Source: Caldicoprobacter oshimai DSM 21659 (lineage in GTDB: Bacteria > Bacillota > Clostridia > Caldicoprobacterales > Caldicoprobacteraceae). Taken from it: a stretch of DNA of 64,000 nt. The position numbers were made by a program, and so were the translations under genes. Below are positions 52,087 through 61,524 of this stretch, one piece after another (position 1 is the first letter of the stretch; each line of letters opens with the position of its first letter). The stretch is taken from contig JAGB01000002.1 in the NCBI GenBank assembly GCA_000526435.1, positions 682,001 through 746,000 of the forward strand, in the 5' to 3' direction. The notes beneath the pieces are model-generated. The model saw only the letters and a program-made list of their open reading frames with translations, made no database searches and had not been told where the DNA came from.

Positions 52087-53685
52087 TTAGCTCCGAGACG
52101 CGGTGCCCAGCTTTGCCTCGAGATAATCTATAAACTGGCGAGCCGTGCGGCCTGAGCGGCCGTTATACCTTTTCTCCCAGCGCAAGGCCTCTTCCCTCAA
52201 AGCATCGGCGTCCATCGAGATCCCGCGTCTGGCCGCAAGGCGTTCCACCATCTCCAGGTAGGTCCTCTGGTTGGGCGCGGTGAAGGTCAGGGTTATGCCA
52301 AACCGATCCGACAGCGACAGCTTCTCCTGCATCGAGTCGATGGGCGAGATTTCATCCTCCTGGCCTGAATACGCGCCGCTCCTATCGCGATGGAACTCCC
52401 TTACCAGGTGCCTGCGGTTGGACGTAGCGTACACCACCACGTTGGCAGGTCTGGCCTTAAGCCCTCCTTCTAGCAGCGCTTTTATATGCTTGTATTCCAC
52501 TTCGCCTTCTTCAAAAGACAGGTCGTCCACAAACAGTATGAACTTCTGCCTGCGCCCTTCCAGCCGTTCCAGTATCTGATAATAATCCCTCAGGCAGTCC
52601 TTGGGCACCTCCACAATTCTCAAGCCCTGCCCGGCATACCGGTGCACCAGCGCTTTGACCAGTGACGATTTGCCGGTGCCCTTATCGCCATAAAGCAGTA
52701 CGTTGTTGGCCCTGTACCCTTTGAGCAGCTGCTCGGTGTTCTCGATCAATTTTGCCTTTTGCTCCTCATAGCCCACCAGCTGGTCCAGCGTCACAGGATC
52801 CACGCCGGCAATTCCTTTAAGGCGTCCATGGCCATCCACACGCTCCCACCTGAAACCCTTGAATATGCCAAACATGCCAGACCCGTTGCGGTAGAAGTGA
52901 TGTGCCAGCTCCCGCACCCCCCAGTTTACCACCTGGTGATACGGTACCGGCTGGTTTATTCCACCACAGGCGAATATATTTAGCCATCCGTCGATGCCAG
53001 TCTTGTGCCTGGCCAGGGTTAAAAGCTCATTCCAGTCCACCATGGCTATTTGCCTTAAGTGCCCCAACTCAAATTCCATGGCAGCCTTCAGCCATCCCGG
53101 AATCCCTTCAAAGCCTGCGTGTTCGGCAAAGCGGCTAAAAACGGTCTCGTGGCTCAGCATATTGTAGCCCCAGTAGGCCTTCCACAGCATATCCCCTGCA
53201 ACGCCTCCCTCGTCCTGTGCAGCGTTCTTCTGGTTACCACCATTACGTATCTCCTCAAGGCAACCTACATCCTTGGCTTTACTCCCATCCTCCATCTCCT
53301 CACGGCAGCCCATATCGTTTGCCTGTGACTCCTGTGTACTTCCATGGTGCGGCCAAACGCCATCATTGCAGGGCAATGCTCCGTTTTCCCCGGATAAAAA
53401 GCTGCTTTCCGAAAGTTCACCGCCATATAATGAAGTGCCATCACCGTATTGAAGGATGCCGATTTCCACCAGAGCGTTTATCATACAGTGTACAAAACGG
53501 TTGTAGTCATCCCACAGCCGTCCGGCACAAACGCCGTCGCTTACAAGGCCGGCCACAAAATCCTCGAATGCCTGAACAGCCGGCTCATGCCGCAGCTGCC
53601 TGTACAAAACCAGGCCCTTCAAGGCCCTGTCGACCCTCCTTGCCTGTTCCTCAATGCGACTCATTGCAACATTTTCAACGCGCAT
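52087..53685 (-). CDS. DUF815 family AAA ATPase
   Basis: A 532-residue P-loop ATPase of the DUF815 family. The ATPase half starts near residue 295: LLYGDKGTGKSSLVKAL (Walker A), ILFVDDLSFEE (Walker B), VVVYATSNRRHLV (sensor 1) and ALRWEKRYNGRSGRTARQFIDYL at the end. The N-terminal half is helical and unknown. A 45-base tandem duplication inside (about 53235-53325) encodes NDMGCREEMEDGSKA and the related KDVGCLEEIRNGGNQ; it makes the protein longer than usual. The start overlaps the deaminase gene by 11 bases, implying coupled translation. Role unknown. Confidence 0.85.
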   Translation of the reverse strand: MRVENVAMSRIEEQARRVDRALKGLVLYRQLRHEPAVQAFEDFVAGLVSDGVCAGRLWDDYNRFVHCMINALVEIGILQYGDGTSLYGGELSESSFLSGENGALPCNDGVWPHHGSTQESQANDMGCREEMEDGSKAKDVGCLEEIRNGGNQKNAAQDEGGVAGDMLWKAYWGYNMLSHETVFSRFAEHAGFEGIPGWLKAAMEFELGHLRQIAMVDWNELLTLARHKTGIDGWLNIFACGGINQPVPYHQVVNWGVRELAHHFYRNGSGMFGIFKGFRWERVDGHGRLKGIAGVDPVTLDQLVGYEEQKAKLIENTEQLLKGYRANNVLLYGDKGTGKSSLVKALVHRYAGQGLRIVEVPKDCLRDYYQILERLEGRRQKFILFVDDLSFEEGEVEYKHIKALLEGGLKARPANVVVYATSNRRHLVREFHRDRSGAYSGQEDEISPIDSMQEKLSLSDRFGITLTFTAPNQRTYLEMVERLAARRGISMDADALREEALRWEKRYNGRSGRTARQFIDYLEAKLGTASRS

Positions 53686-54988
53686 CTCCAGTTCCCCCCA
53701 TAACCCTGTGTCTTATTCGTTCAACCTCATGGTATACCCTCTCCAAGTCTATAGTGGTCAGCTGCCGCTTCCTCATCAATACCTTTCCGTTTACAATAAC
53801 GGTATCAACGTCAGCGTCGCGCCCGCTGTACACCAGATGGGTGACCGGGTCAGCAGCAGGATGATAACGCGGGGCATCACACCTGACCAGTATTATATCG
53901 GCCTTCTTTCCCGGCTCCAGGGAACCTATCTCATGGCTCCACCCTATAGCCTTTGCACCGCAAACAGTGGCCATTTTAAGGGCCTGTTTTGCCGGAATAA
54001 CGGTTGGGTCCTCATTTATGCCTTTGCCCAGCAAAGCGGCAAAGGTCATCTCCCTCATAACGCTCAGGCTGTTATTGCTGGCTGCGCTGTCGGTCCCCAG
54101 CCCCACGTTTATCCCCTTTTCAAGGAGCCGGGATACCTGCGCGATGCCGCTGCCCAGCTTTAAATTGCTAACAGGGCAGTGCGCCACCTGTACGTCGTGT
54201 TCCTTAAGTATGTCCATATCGCGCTGCGTAAGGTGCACGCAGTGAGCGGCCAAAACCGGCAGATTAAAAAAGCCTATACTCTCCAGGTATTCAACAGGGG
54301 TTTTTCCATGTTTCTTCAATGCCTCTTCGACTTCGGTGCGCGTCTCGGCCAAATGGATGTGGAGGCCCACCCCCAGTTGCCCTGCCAGATCCATGCAGCG
54401 CTTCAGGTAGTCACCGTCACAGGTATAGATGGCATGTGGCCCCACCATAACCCTTATACGCCCTCCTGCCCGGCCGTGCCATTCCTCCCACAGCCGGCGG
54501 TTTTCCGCAAGGCGCTGCTCCGACCTGGCATCCGGCCCCTGCAATCCTCTTGCCAGAACAGCTCGAATCCCTGAATGCTCCACCGCTTTTGCGGTTTGAT
54601 CCATGAACATGTACATATCGGCAAAAGCGGTGACCCCGCTCATGGCCATTTCTGCAATGGACAGCATGGACAACCAGTAAGCGTCCTGTGGCTGCAACCT
54701 ATCCTCAAGAGGCCATATCTTTTGCGCCAGCCAATTCATGAGCGGAATATCGTTGGCATAGCCCCGGAACAGCGACATAGCCGAATGGGTATGGGTATTG
54801 ACAAACCCAGGTAAGGCCAGCATGCCACAGCCGTCAAGTATCTCATCGGGCACAAAACCCGCAGGCAGACGTTCTTCATCCCCTACGTATGCAATTGTAT
54901 CGCCTTCTACGGCAATGCAGCCGTCAGGATATCGATTGTCTTGATCATCCATGGTAATTACATAAACGTTTCTTATGAGAGCCTTCAT
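53675..54988 (-). CDS. mtaD: 5-methylthioadenosine/S-adenosylhomocysteine deaminase
   Basis: About 437 residues, amidohydrolase superfamily. It deaminates S-adenosylhomocysteine or related adenosines to the inosyl form. Metal ligands are visible: NTHTHSAM, GPHAIYTCD, HIHLAETRTE, LAAHCVHL and GLGTDSAASNN. The N- and C-terminal strands of the composite beta domain frame the barrel. The start is ATG 54988 or GTG 55006, neither with a strong ribosome-binding site. It lies 178 bases downstream of ahcY on the same strand, as expected for a pathway through S-inosylhomocysteine. It overlaps the DUF815 gene. Confidence 0.9.
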   Translation of the reverse strand: MKALIRNVYVITMDDQDNRYPDGCIAVEGDTIAYVGDEERLPAGFVPDEILDGCGMLALPGFVNTHTHSAMSLFRGYANDIPLMNWLAQKIWPLEDRLQPQDAYWLSMLSIAEMAMSGVTAFADMYMFMDQTAKAVEHSGIRAVLARGLQGPDARSEQRLAENRRLWEEWHGRAGGRIRVMVGPHAIYTCDGDYLKRCMDLAGQLGVGLHIHLAETRTEVEEALKKHGKTPVEYLESIGFFNLPVLAAHCVHLTQRDMDILKEHDVQVAHCPVSNLKLGSGIAQVSRLLEKGINVGLGTDSAASNNSLSVMREMTFAALLGKGINEDPTVIPAKQALKMATVCGAKAIGWSHEIGSLEPGKKADIILVRCDAPRYHPAADPVTHLVYSGRDADVDTVIVNGKVLMRKRQLTTIDLERVYHEVERIRHRVMGGTGDAR

Positions 54989-55166
54989 AACATACCGGCG
55001 CAGCACATCCTATCTCTACACAGGATATCACAAATGCGCCCATTGCCTCCTTCCGTGCATTTATATGCTTATCTTGAACCGCCTCAGTTTTCACCTCTGG
55101 CTTCACACGCCAAACTCATTTTATCCTTCAAAAACGCTTGTCCCGGCACAGCATTTCCATGTAAAC

Positions 55167-56408
55167 TCAATAAGACATAAGATAGCGTTCCTGCTCTGGG
55201 GTCAGGGAATCGATGTTGATGCCCATGGCCTGGAGTTTCATCCGTGCCACCCTGTAATCGATAAACCGTGGAACGCTGTATACTTTTGGTTCGAGCTTGT
55301 CCCCGTTCTCAATCAGATACTGCACCGAAAGGGCCTGCAGCGCAAAGCTCATATCCATGATTTCGGCAGGGTGCCCGTCACCCGAGGCCAGGTTCACCAG
55401 CCTTCCCTGGGCCAGGAGATTCAGCACCCTTCCATCCTTCATCACGTAGCCCTCAACATTATGGCGCATCATGCGCTTTTCCACCGCCAGGGCCTCCAGA
55501 TCAGGTTTGCATATTTCAACGTCAAAGTGCCCCGCATTGGCTAGCAGTACCCCATCCTTCATCCTTTCAAAGTGCTCTCGCCTTATGACCTTGGTGCAAC
55601 CGGTGGTGGTTATGAATACATCGCCAATCTCGGCAGCCTCAAGCATGGTCATCACCCTGAAGCCATCCATGGCAGCCTCCAAGGCTTTTATCGGGTCCAC
55701 CTCGGTTATGATCACGTTTGCACCAAGGCCCCTGGCCTTCATGGCCACCCCTTTTCCGCACCAGCCATACCCTGCCACCACCACGTTCTTGCCCGCGATG
55801 ATGAGGTTTGTGGTGCGCATGATACCATCCCATACCGACTGTCCCGTGCCATACCGGTTGTCGAAGAGGTGTTTACAGTAGGCATCATTTACGGCGATCA
55901 TGGGAAACTTAAGCTTGCCTTCCCGTTCCCTGGCCCGCAGCCTGAGGACGCCGGTGGTGGTCTCCTCGCAGCCGCCTATTATCCTGTCACACAGTTCCTG
56001 GCGCGAAGAATGCAGCATAGCCACCAGGTCTCCCCCATCATCGATGATGATGTCGGGCCTTATATCCAGCGTCCTGCTCAAATGCTCTTTATACTCCTCT
56101 TCGGTGGCGCCGTGCCATGCATGAACTGTAAGCCCGGCTTTTACCAGCGCCGCTGCCACGGCATCCTGCGTAGATAAAGGGTTGCTGCCGGTGACAGCAA
56201 CTTCAGCACCTCCGGCTGCCAAAACGAGGCACAGATAAGCCGTTTTGGCCTCTAGATGTACCGACACCGCAATCTTCTTACCCTTAAAAGGTTTTGTCGC
56301 CTCAAATTCCTTCTCCAGTTGGTTGAGCAATGGCATGTAGCGCCTGACCCAGTCGATTCGTCTCTGGCCTTCATCTGCCAGAGTTATGTCTCTGATAGTG
56401 CTGTTCAT
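55167..56408 (-). CDS. ahcY: Adenosylhomocysteinase (possibly acting on S-inosylhomocysteine)
   Basis: A 413-residue SAH hydrolase. It splits S-adenosylhomocysteine (or its inosyl form) to homocysteine with tightly bound NAD. Family motifs are [14 protein letters not shown], the NAD fold [37 protein letters not shown] and GHFDVEIC. It is of the short bacterial/archaeal type without the long insertion of eukaryotic enzymes. GGGGAGG nine bases before ATG 56408 sets the start. In methanogens such enzymes prefer S-inosylhomocysteine, and the adjacent deaminase makes that plausible here. Confidence 0.95.
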   Translation of the reverse strand: MNSTIRDITLADEGQRRIDWVRRYMPLLNQLEKEFEATKPFKGKKIAVSVHLEAKTAYLCLVLAAGGAEVAVTGSNPLSTQDAVAAALVKAGLTVHAWHGATEEEYKEHLSRTLDIRPDIIIDDGGDLVAMLHSSRQELCDRIIGGCEETTTGVLRLRAREREGKLKFPMIAVNDAYCKHLFDNRYGTGQSVWDGIMRTTNLIIAGKNVVVAGYGWCGKGVAMKARGLGANVIITEVDPIKALEAAMDGFRVMTMLEAAEIGDVFITTTGCTKVIRREHFERMKDGVLLANAGHFDVEICKPDLEALAVEKRMMRHNVEGYVMKDGRVLNLLAQGRLVNLASGDGHPAEIMDMSFALQALSVQYLIENGDKLEPKVYSVPRFIDYRVARMKLQAMGINIDSLTPEQERYLMSY

Positions 56409-56537
56409 AGAAAAATGCCTCCCCGTATTGATTTCGCAAAGTACAGCATAACCATATTTTAGCACATTGTCACAAAAATGTATCGTTAAATTCTAAACGT
56501 ATGACAATCCTTACCCCTTTTCTCGGTTTTAGTAGTA

Positions 56538-56546
56538 TGCTATAAT
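56538..56546 (+). promoter_or_regulatory. Extended -10 promoter of the 98-aa protein gene
   Basis: TGCTATAAT, an extended -10, about 120 bases upstream of the gene start. No clear -35. Confidence 0.45.
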
Positions 56547-56668
56547 TAATATAGCATCCCGTTTGCCGCTGTATCATATCCAGAAAGCGTATTTGCATAT
56601 CTATTATACCGTATTCCTCAGCGTTTTACTTCAACGGGAGTAAAAACGTATAAGGAGGAATGGGTAGT

Positions 56669-56962
56669 ATGGGGGCCCAGTATGTCAAGGAGTTTAATGC
56701 GGATCTGGGAGAGCTTTCATTACTTGCAGGCGGCAAACACTGGAAAAGATTCCATGCCAGCAAGATAATCAAGTTTCAACGCACCACCGGCATAAAGAAA
56801 ATACTATTCTTCTCCAAGCCCGTTGAAAGGATAGAAGTTCACGTTCAGGGCGAAGATGCACCATATATCATCGAAAAGGGCATTATAAAGGACGATTTCC
56901 AGTGGATCGTCGATGTGCTCAAGAGATTCGCAGAAAAGAACAAGGTACCATTTAACGAGTAA
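56669..56962 (+). CDS. Conserved-looking protein of unknown function (97 aa)
   Basis: A 97-residue protein, MGAQYVKEFNADLGELSLL at the start. It has mixed alpha/beta content, with a central KKILFFSKPVERIEVHVQGE beta segment and a terminal helix (DDFQWIVDVLKRFAEKNK). Not recognised. AAGGAGG ten bases before ATG 56669 (an ATG nine bases earlier is too close to it). Own promoter and terminator, so a single-gene unit. No membrane segment. Confidence 0.7.
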   Translation: MGAQYVKEFNADLGELSLLAGGKHWKRFHASKIIKFQRTTGIKKILFFSKPVERIEVHVQGEDAPYIIEKGIIKDDFQWIVDVLKRFAEKNKVPFNE

Positions 56963-56995
56963 AGTCCAGGCAAAATACCTGGACTTTTTATTTTA
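56961..56995 (+). terminator. Terminator of the 97-aa protein gene
   Basis: AAAGTCCAGG-CAAAATA-CCTGGACTTT then TTATTTT, directly at the stop codon. Confidence 0.92.
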
Positions 56996-57092
56996 CAAGC
57001 ATCGCATTCAAAGGATTGTAATAACCGAAGATTCCAAACTTTTGTGTATAAATGATTAAAGGAGTTTCCTCCTGAGTTTTTTACTTTGCACA

Positions 57093-57650
57093 TTAAGCTG
57101 AATAATTAGAAGAGGATCTATTATCCATGTGCAGTTGGAATTCGAGGGACCTGTACAGCAACCCTACAATCACCATTGAGATTATAAGCTCTGGAAGCAG
57201 GTAAGAGCCGTTGTAGAGTATGGAGTATACCCATGGGCTTTGTCCCTCAGGAGCGTAACTTGCAAAGACCGTTACACCCGATATCACATGGCATATGAAG
57301 CGCCCCAGTATACCCAAGAATACCCCGGCCATAACCCCAGCCATGCCCTTTTGCCTGAACAAACCAGCCAAACCGAGGCAGCCAAACGCTATGATATAAT
57401 CGAACAATATCGATATTATATGATAGCTGTATTTTTCGCCCAGAATAAACTGAAGCAAGCCATATGCCATCCCGGCAAGTATGCCCCCTCGGGCACCCCA
57501 TCTTACCGCAAAAAAGAGTATTGGAACCATGGATCCTGCCGTAACCGACCCACCTTGCGGTAATTCATAAACCTTTACATAGCTAAGCACCTGCGCCAGA
57601 GCTATCATAACTCCGGCTTCCACCAGCATCCTGGTGTTCGTCCTCTTCAT
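57093..57650 (-). CDS. thiT: Thiamine ECF transporter S component ThiT
   Basis: A 185-residue membrane protein with six predicted helices, the thiamine-binding subunit of an ECF importer. Typical are VEAGVMIALAQVLSYVKVYELPQGGSVTAGSMVPILFFAVRWG and the Trp/Tyr-rich end region. GGGAGGAG upstream of ATG 57650 fixes the start; the longer frame runs through the riboswitch. A TPP riboswitch controls it. EcfA/T subunits must be encoded elsewhere, and are probably shared with the folate S component in this window. Confidence 0.95.
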   Translation of the reverse strand: MKRTNTRMLVEAGVMIALAQVLSYVKVYELPQGGSVTAGSMVPILFFAVRWGARGGILAGMAYGLLQFILGEKYSYHIISILFDYIIAFGCLGLAGLFRQKGMAGVMAGVFLGILGRFICHVISGVTVFASYAPEGQSPWVYSILYNGSYLLPELIISMVIVGLLYRSLEFQLHMDNRSSSNYSA

Positions 57651-57686
57651 ACTATCCTCTCCTCCCTTTTTCCGGGGAGAAAAAAA

Positions 57687-57717
57687 GACTACATGCCAAA
57701 CAATAGGGCACGTAGTC
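57687..57717 (-). terminator. Terminator of the TPP riboswitch
   Basis: GACTACGTGCC pairs with GGCATGTAGTC around CTATTGTTT and is followed by TTTTTTT on the minus strand, between the riboswitch and thiT. Confidence 0.92.
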
Positions 57718-57732
57718 CCCTTCCACAATTGG

Positions 57733-57816
57733 CTCCCTACGCTGGCATTACCCAGATCAGGTTCATCGGGTCGGAGTCATACAACTCCCTCTCAGCCGAA
57801 TTGCTTCAGCTCCCCG
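57733..57816 (-). promoter_or_regulatory. TPP riboswitch upstream of thiT
   Basis: The thi-box is clear on the minus strand: GGGGAGCTGAAG, CTGAGAGGG, then ACCCGATGAACCTGATCTGG and GTAATGCCAGCGTAGGGA. A terminator follows, so thiamine pyrophosphate should stop transcription before thiT. Confidence 0.97.
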
Positions 57817-57998
57817 TTTGATATTTAATTTTTATTATGGTAATATAATAACATTTATACATGTAATTGTCCAGGCCTAGCACCCAACATTTTAACCCCG
57901 ATAACCTCAATAAATCCATTAAAAATCAAATGAAAGTCCATTTCCCCATCTTACAACAAGATTGTGGCAAAATTTCATACAAAAGCGCATTTGTTTTT

Positions 57999-60290
57999 CT
58001 ATGGCTCCACATATATTGCTACAGCAGTTTCATCTATTACATGCGGTTTTACCTGCTGACCGTTTACCAGGATTTTCTCGATACCTTCTCCTCCTTCAAA
58101 TACTACTCTGAATTCCTTTTGCCCTTCAGGGTATTCATAATACAACCTCTCCATCTCTATTTTCACTATATCCATATCCCTCTGATACTTTATTCTATAT
58201 AAATTGTACCTTCCATTCTTATAATTTTCCGTAATCATATCATCTTCATAATAAACATATTCCGCCTGCGCAACTCCCGGGAAAACATGGAATTTTACTT
58301 TTATGCCATCGGCAGTGCAGCTTACCGGTTCAGCCATGGGTATTATTGCTCCCGCTTTAACAAAAAGCGGCATTTTATCCAATGGCGCTTCAACGAGATA
58401 GTATTTGCCACCTTCATATTCTTTTCCCGTCCACCAGTCTATCCAGTTACCTTCTGGCAAATATACTGCCCTTATCGTTTTGCCGGGTTCATATATGGGA
58501 GCTCCAAGTATGCTATCTCCCAGCATAAACTCGTCAAACATGAAATAAGTTTTCTCATCACCCGGATATTCCAAAACAAGAGGTCTCAGTACGGGCATGC
58601 CGTTTTTGTGTGATTCATAAAACAAATTGTAGATATACGGCAACAGCTTATAGCGCAACTTTATAAATTGCGTAGCGATTTTTTGTGCTCGTTCTCCAAA
58701 CGCCCATGGCTCCTGTTCCCTCTTTCCCAGCGCATTGTGATTCCTACAAAACGGATAGAATACGCCTACCTGAATCCATCTTATAAAAAGTTCTTCACTA
58801 CAATCATCTTCAAAACCTCCTATATCGGCTCCGCAGAACGGCTCTCCCGAAAGCCCCATGTTTAAAAGCATTGGAATGGAAAGCTTGACGTGATCCCAGT
58901 GACTCCTGTTGTCCCCTGTCCACACAGCCGCGTATCTCTGTATACCCGAAAAAGCCGCCCTTGTCAATATAAAAGGCCGTTGATTGGGTCTAAACCTCAA
59001 CATCGCATCCTTAGTCGCCATAGCCATATTCAGCGCATAAACATTGTGAAACTGTGCGTGTGTGATTGGCTGGCCATCGTTTAAGTGTATCATATCCTCG
59101 GGCATAGTTTTAGAAGGTGTATCCATAACCGCTGGCTCATTCATGTCATTCCATATTCCGTCTATTCCCATTTCAATAAATTCTCTGTGTTTCTCTGCCC
59201 ACCATTTCCTCACATCGCTCCTCGAAAAGTCAGGAAAGCATGAAGGCCCTGGCCAAACCCTACCCACAAAAGGCAAACCATTACTGTCTGTAACAAAATA
59301 ACGGTTTTCAAGGCCTTCTTTGAACACACTATAATTTCCGTCTACCTTAACACCTGGGTCTATAATAGTTACCATTTTAAATCCCATCTCTTTAAGCCGT
59401 TTTAACATTGCTTTTACATCAGGGAACCTTTCTTTGTCAAAAGTAAATACTCTGTACCCATCCATGTAATGTATATCCAAATATATTGCATCGCAGGGAA
59501 TGCCCTTCTCCCTAAAAGTCTTAGCCAGCTGTTCAACCTCACTCTGAGGATAATAGCTGTACTTGCTTTGGTGATATCCCAAAGCCCATATAGGTGGCAG
59601 GTCTATTCGACCTGTAATATCGGTATATCCCTTTATTATATCTTTCATGGTTTGGCCATAAATAAAGAAGAAACTCAACGGTCCCTTTTCAGCCCCAAAT
59701 TCGACTTTACTGCTATCGCTTTTCCCCATATCAAAGTAGGTCCTAAACGTATTGTCAAAATATATACCGTAACATCCATATCGATTGAATCCGATGAAAA
59801 AGGGAAAACTGGCATATAGTGGATCAGTGCTCTCGGTATGGGGTTCATAGCAATCGGTATTCCACATTGTGTATTTTGCGCCCCTCTTGTTCAAGAACCC
59901 CGTCTTTTCTCCTAAACCATAAAAACACTCATCTTCCCTTATCTTTATAGCACATGACCGCTTGCTTTCTTCCAAGGTCAATTCTATATCATCAAGTTTT
60001 AGCCCATACCTACCTTCTATTTCCATATTGCAGTTGTCTTTATGCACTTTTAAACGCAATAAACCAGTGGAAATGCACATACAGTCGTCCTTTTCGCTTA
60101 CGTCAAATGCAATATCTTTATTTTTTATGACCACTGCCTGGCTGTATGGATCCTTAGAACCAAATGCAACGTCAATGTTTATTATTCCCTCGTCAAATAT
60201 TTCGATGTACACATTAACGTTTTTAGTTTCCAGTGCTACCATGTTTCCTGTTACTCTATATGTTTCAATCTTGTCCAGCATTTGCTTCAT
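57999..60290 (-). CDS. Alpha-glucosidase-type glycoside hydrolase, family 31
   Basis: A 763-residue GH31 enzyme. The nucleophile Asp is in GIDGIWNDMNEP; other signatures are PPIWALGYHQSKYSYYPQSEV, DAIYLDIHYMDGYRVFTFD and the acid/base region VWTGDNRSHWDHVKLSIPMLL. No signal peptide, so it is intracellular and probably splits imported alpha-linked oligosaccharides (alpha-glucoside or xyloside not distinguishable). ATG 60290 sits close to GGAGGGGA; an ATG three codons on has better spacing. Downstream of the sugar transporter and LacI-type regulator. Confidence 0.93.
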   Translation of the reverse strand: MKQMLDKIETYRVTGNMVALETKNVNVYIEIFDEGIINIDVAFGSKDPYSQAVVIKNKDIAFDVSEKDDCMCISTGLLRLKVHKDNCNMEIEGRYGLKLDDIELTLEESKRSCAIKIREDECFYGLGEKTGFLNKRGAKYTMWNTDCYEPHTESTDPLYASFPFFIGFNRYGCYGIYFDNTFRTYFDMGKSDSSKVEFGAEKGPLSFFFIYGQTMKDIIKGYTDITGRIDLPPIWALGYHQSKYSYYPQSEVEQLAKTFREKGIPCDAIYLDIHYMDGYRVFTFDKERFPDVKAMLKRLKEMGFKMVTIIDPGVKVDGNYSVFKEGLENRYFVTDSNGLPFVGRVWPGPSCFPDFSRSDVRKWWAEKHREFIEMGIDGIWNDMNEPAVMDTPSKTMPEDMIHLNDGQPITHAQFHNVYALNMAMATKDAMLRFRPNQRPFILTRAAFSGIQRYAAVWTGDNRSHWDHVKLSIPMLLNMGLSGEPFCGADIGGFEDDCSEELFIRWIQVGVFYPFCRNHNALGKREQEPWAFGERAQKIATQFIKLRYKLLPYIYNLFYESHKNGMPVLRPLVLEYPGDEKTYFMFDEFMLGDSILGAPIYEPGKTIRAVYLPEGNWIDWWTGKEYEGGKYYLVEAPLDKMPLFVKAGAIIPMAEPVSCTADGIKVKFHVFPGVAQAEYVYYEDDMITENYKNGRYNLYRIKYQRDMDIVKIEMERLYYEYPEGQKEFRVVFEGGEGIEKILVNGQQVKPHVIDETAVAIYVEP

Positions 60291-60409
60291 TCCCCTCCCG
60301 AAAAATTTTATGGTATATTGCTATTGACCTACAATGAGGCGCTACATGATTACTTTTATATGCATATAAAAAATTTTCCTCCATGGTTTCCATAGTCTTG
60401 CAGAATATA

Positions 60410-61456
60410 TCAACTCTTTTTGTTATAAGGTATTGTTGACTGTCCGACAATTAATTCACCATCGAATATTTTGTGTTTTTCTATTTTTTTATTGTTGTTA
60501 AGTTTCTCAAAAAGAATTCGTATAGATTCTCGAGCGATTTCTTCTACAGGTTGACGTATTGTGGTTATAGAAGGATTATAATAGTGGGCAATGTCGATAC
60601 CATCATATCCAGCCACAGAATAATCTTCTGGCACTTTTCCCCCCGAATCAAATATCGCTTTACAGGCGCCAACGGCTATAGTATCAGATATAGCAAATAT
60701 TGCAGAAAAATTGACATTCGATTGAAGTAACTCTTTGGCGACCTCATAGCCATACCTCATCGAAAAAAAGTCCCTATCTTCAACGTCTTTATATCTAACC
60801 AACGCTGGATCAAAAGGAATATTATTATCTTGTAGCGCCTTTTTGTACCCATAGAGTCTCGTTTTCCCAATATTTTGTGAACTTTCAGGAACAGATATGA
60901 TGGCTATCCTTCTATGCCCCAATTTACACAGATAATCAACTATCTTATAGCTCTCCTTAAAATCATCAACCATTACGTAGGAATACTTATCCGATTCCAC
61001 TTCTTCAGAAAAGCCACCAGTGCTTAACACAAATGGTACATTTAAATATTTCAATTTATCAACAGAATGGGAAAAATACCCTCCCAAGAAGATAATTCCT
61101 TTCAGTTTCTTCTCTTTTTCTAATGAAATTGCTACGTCAATTTCGTTTTCATCTTCCTCCACAGGATGTAACAAAAAGTCATACTTATTCTTTTCAATTT
61201 CAGCTTCGAAAACTTTCAACATTTTATTAAAAAACTGATTGGTAATTCCCTTTATAAGCACGGCTATTGTATTCGATTCAATGCGCTTTAAATTTCTTGC
61301 ACTGTTATTAGGTATATAATTATACTCCTTTATCACCTGCATAATACGTTCTTTTGTCTTTTCATTAATATCTGGATGATTATTGATAGCTCTGGAAACA
61401 GTTGTTACGCTAACACCACATTTTCTCGCTATATCTTTAATCGTCAATAACGGCAT
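60410..61456 (-). CDS. LacI-family transcriptional regulator
   Basis: A 348-residue LacI/GalR-type repressor. The helix-turn-helix and hinge are TIKDIARKCGVSVTTVSRAINNHPDINEKTKERI, then the periplasmic-binding-like sensor domain. It lies between the sugar ABC permease genes and the GH31 gene on the same strand, and is likely the local regulator responding to the transported sugar. GGAGGAG is 14 bases before the ATG, rather far. I could not find a clear palindromic operator. Confidence 0.93.
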   Translation of the reverse strand: MPLLTIKDIARKCGVSVTTVSRAINNHPDINEKTKERIMQVIKEYNYIPNNSARNLKRIESNTIAVLIKGITNQFFNKMLKVFEAEIEKNKYDFLLHPVEEDENEIDVAISLEKEKKLKGIIFLGGYFSHSVDKLKYLNVPFVLSTGGFSEEVESDKYSYVMVDDFKESYKIVDYLCKLGHRRIAIISVPESSQNIGKTRLYGYKKALQDNNIPFDPALVRYKDVEDRDFFSMRYGYEVAKELLQSNVNFSAIFAISDTIAVGACKAIFDSGGKVPEDYSVAGYDGIDIAHYYNPSITTIRQPVEEIARESIRILFEKLNNNKKIEKHKIFDGELIVGQSTIPYNKKS

Positions 61457-61524
61457 CTCTATATATCATTCTCCTCCTTATTTGTCACTTTATTGCAAGT
61501 TATTATCTATCAATTATAGTATAA

